DNA of 64,000 nucleotides from an uncultured Caulobacter sp. GTDB lineage: Bacteria; Pseudomonadota; Alphaproteobacteria; Caulobacterales; Caulobacteraceae. The notes beneath the pieces were generated by a model. It was not told where the DNA came from and searched no databases. It worked only from the letters and a program-made list of their open reading frames with translations. Location: contig NZ_CAMQSF010000005.1 of NCBI RefSeq assembly GCF_947036865.1, forward strand, positions 1 to 64,000, in the 5' to 3' direction. This document shows positions 63,581 to 64,000 of the stretch, piece after piece; position 1 is the stretch's first letter, and the number at the start of each line of letters is the position of its first letter. The translations under genes were made by a program, and so were the position numbers.

Positions 63581-64000
63581 ATGAACTACCGCCACGCCTT
63601 CCACGCCGGCAATTTCGCCGACCTGCACAAGCACGCGATCCTGCTGGCGCTGCTGGCGGCTCTGCGGGCGGAGAGCCCGGCGGTGGCGGTGATCGACACC
63701 CACGCGGGTGCCGGGGCCTATGACCTGGCCGGCGAGATGGCGCGGCGGTCCGGCGAGGCCGAGGCCGGCGTCGTCCGCCTGAAGGCGGCCGCCGACGCGC
63801 CGTCGGTGTTCGGGCCTCTGCTGGACGCGATCGAAGCTCTGAACAAGGGCGCCTCTGGGAATCTCTACCCCGGCTCGCCTTTGCTGATCGCCCGCGCTCT
63901 GCGGGCGCCCGACCGCTACACGGGCTGCGAGCTGCGGTCGGACGATGCTGGCCTGTTGCGCCAGAGCTTGGCGCCGTTCGCGAACGCCCGGGCGCTGGAG
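63581..64000 (+). CDS. rlmJ: 23S rRNA A2030-N6-methyltransferase RlmJ, cut by right edge
   Basis: The first 140 codons of RlmJ, which methylates A2030 of 23S rRNA. MNYRHAFHAGNFADLHKHAILLALL is the family's diagnostic start, followed by VIDTHAGAGAYDLAGEMARRSGEAEAGV (SAM site) and LYPGSPLLIARALRAPDRYTGCEL. The frame is open at the edge. ATG at 63581 has GGACGAGG upstream, nine bases after the WYL gene. Confidence 0.95.
   Translation, partial: MNYRHAFHAGNFADLHKHAILLALLAALRAESPAVAVIDTHAGAGAYDLAGEMARRSGEAEAGVVRLKAAADAPSVFGPLLDAIEALNKGASGNLYPGSPLLIARALRAPDRYTGCELRSDDAGLLRQSLAPFANARALE

Overview
The window is a very GC-rich (roughly two-thirds G+C, strongly GC-biased third codon positions) alphaproteobacterial chromosome segment, almost certainly from Caulobacter or a close relative. 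The lineage call rests on the Caulobacter-type flagellar set flgI-cheL-flbY with divergent fliX, a 508-residue FtsZ with a long acidic/proline linker, TTAA-N7-TTAA CtrA-type boxes in front of cell-cycle genes, a GAAC-N7-GAAC LexA box in front of uvrA, and two families of Caulobacter-like intergenic palindromes. No search was run; all identities come from reading the translated sequence.

Layout. 1-3.3 kb: three related multi-pass membrane proteins of unknown function, with a glutathione S-transferase between the second and third. 3.4-7.2 kb: uvrA under a LexA box, a 54-residue membrane peptide and a DUF1203-like gene. 7.4-9.6 kb: an ABC-F ATPase coupled to an EtfB-lysine-methyltransferase-like enzyme. 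9.7-12.9 kb: flagellar P-ring operon flgI-cheL-flbY, divergent fliX, and dksA. 13-22.1 kb: housekeeping and accessory metabolism (antiporter, PPOX flavoprotein, single-domain response regulator, enoyl-CoA hydratase, Baeyer-Villiger-type monooxygenase, EamA transporter, AmpD-like amidase, PaiB-like protein, a Phd/VapC toxin-antitoxin pair). 22.2-22.6 kb: RNase P RNA (rnpB).

22.9-46.3 kb is the division and cell wall (dcw) cluster: mraZ-rsmH-ftsL-ftsI-murE-murF-mraY-murD, ftsW-murG, murC, murB, ddl-ftsQ-ftsA and ftsZ. Most of its genes overlap by 1-8 bases, implying translational coupling; ddl and ftsQ overlap by 32. The order is canonical, but it is broken at four places: a GT4 glycosyltransferase between murD and ftsW, two antisense paralogous exported proteins between murG and murC, a small AT-richer orphan between murC and murB, and a secreted M28 peptidase between murB and ddl. 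The ftsZ leader carries a perfect CtrA box, two GANTC (CcrM) sites and two near-consensus DnaA boxes. Just after ftsZ, an orphan gene sits between two exact 40-bp copies of the ftsZ terminator.

47.6-64 kb: a secreted orphan; an Lrp/AsnC regulator leading into a tyrosine/homogentisate catabolic run (aromatic aminotransferase, hppD, hmgA, fahA, Rieske protein; no maleylacetoacetate isomerase seen); an MFS transporter; a decayed cation-efflux gene; a three-gene exported module of flavin amine oxidase, cytochrome c and RidA; a GNAT acetyltransferase; a TonB-dependent receptor with a possible 9-codon leader ORF; an orphan; a WYL-domain regulator; and the start of rlmJ, cut by the right edge.

The best leads are the amine oxidase/cytochrome c/exported RidA operon, the orphan gene bracketed by duplicated terminators, and the lineage-specific genes embedded in the dcw cluster. 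I do not see a large defence island, prophage, CRISPR array or biosynthetic cluster.
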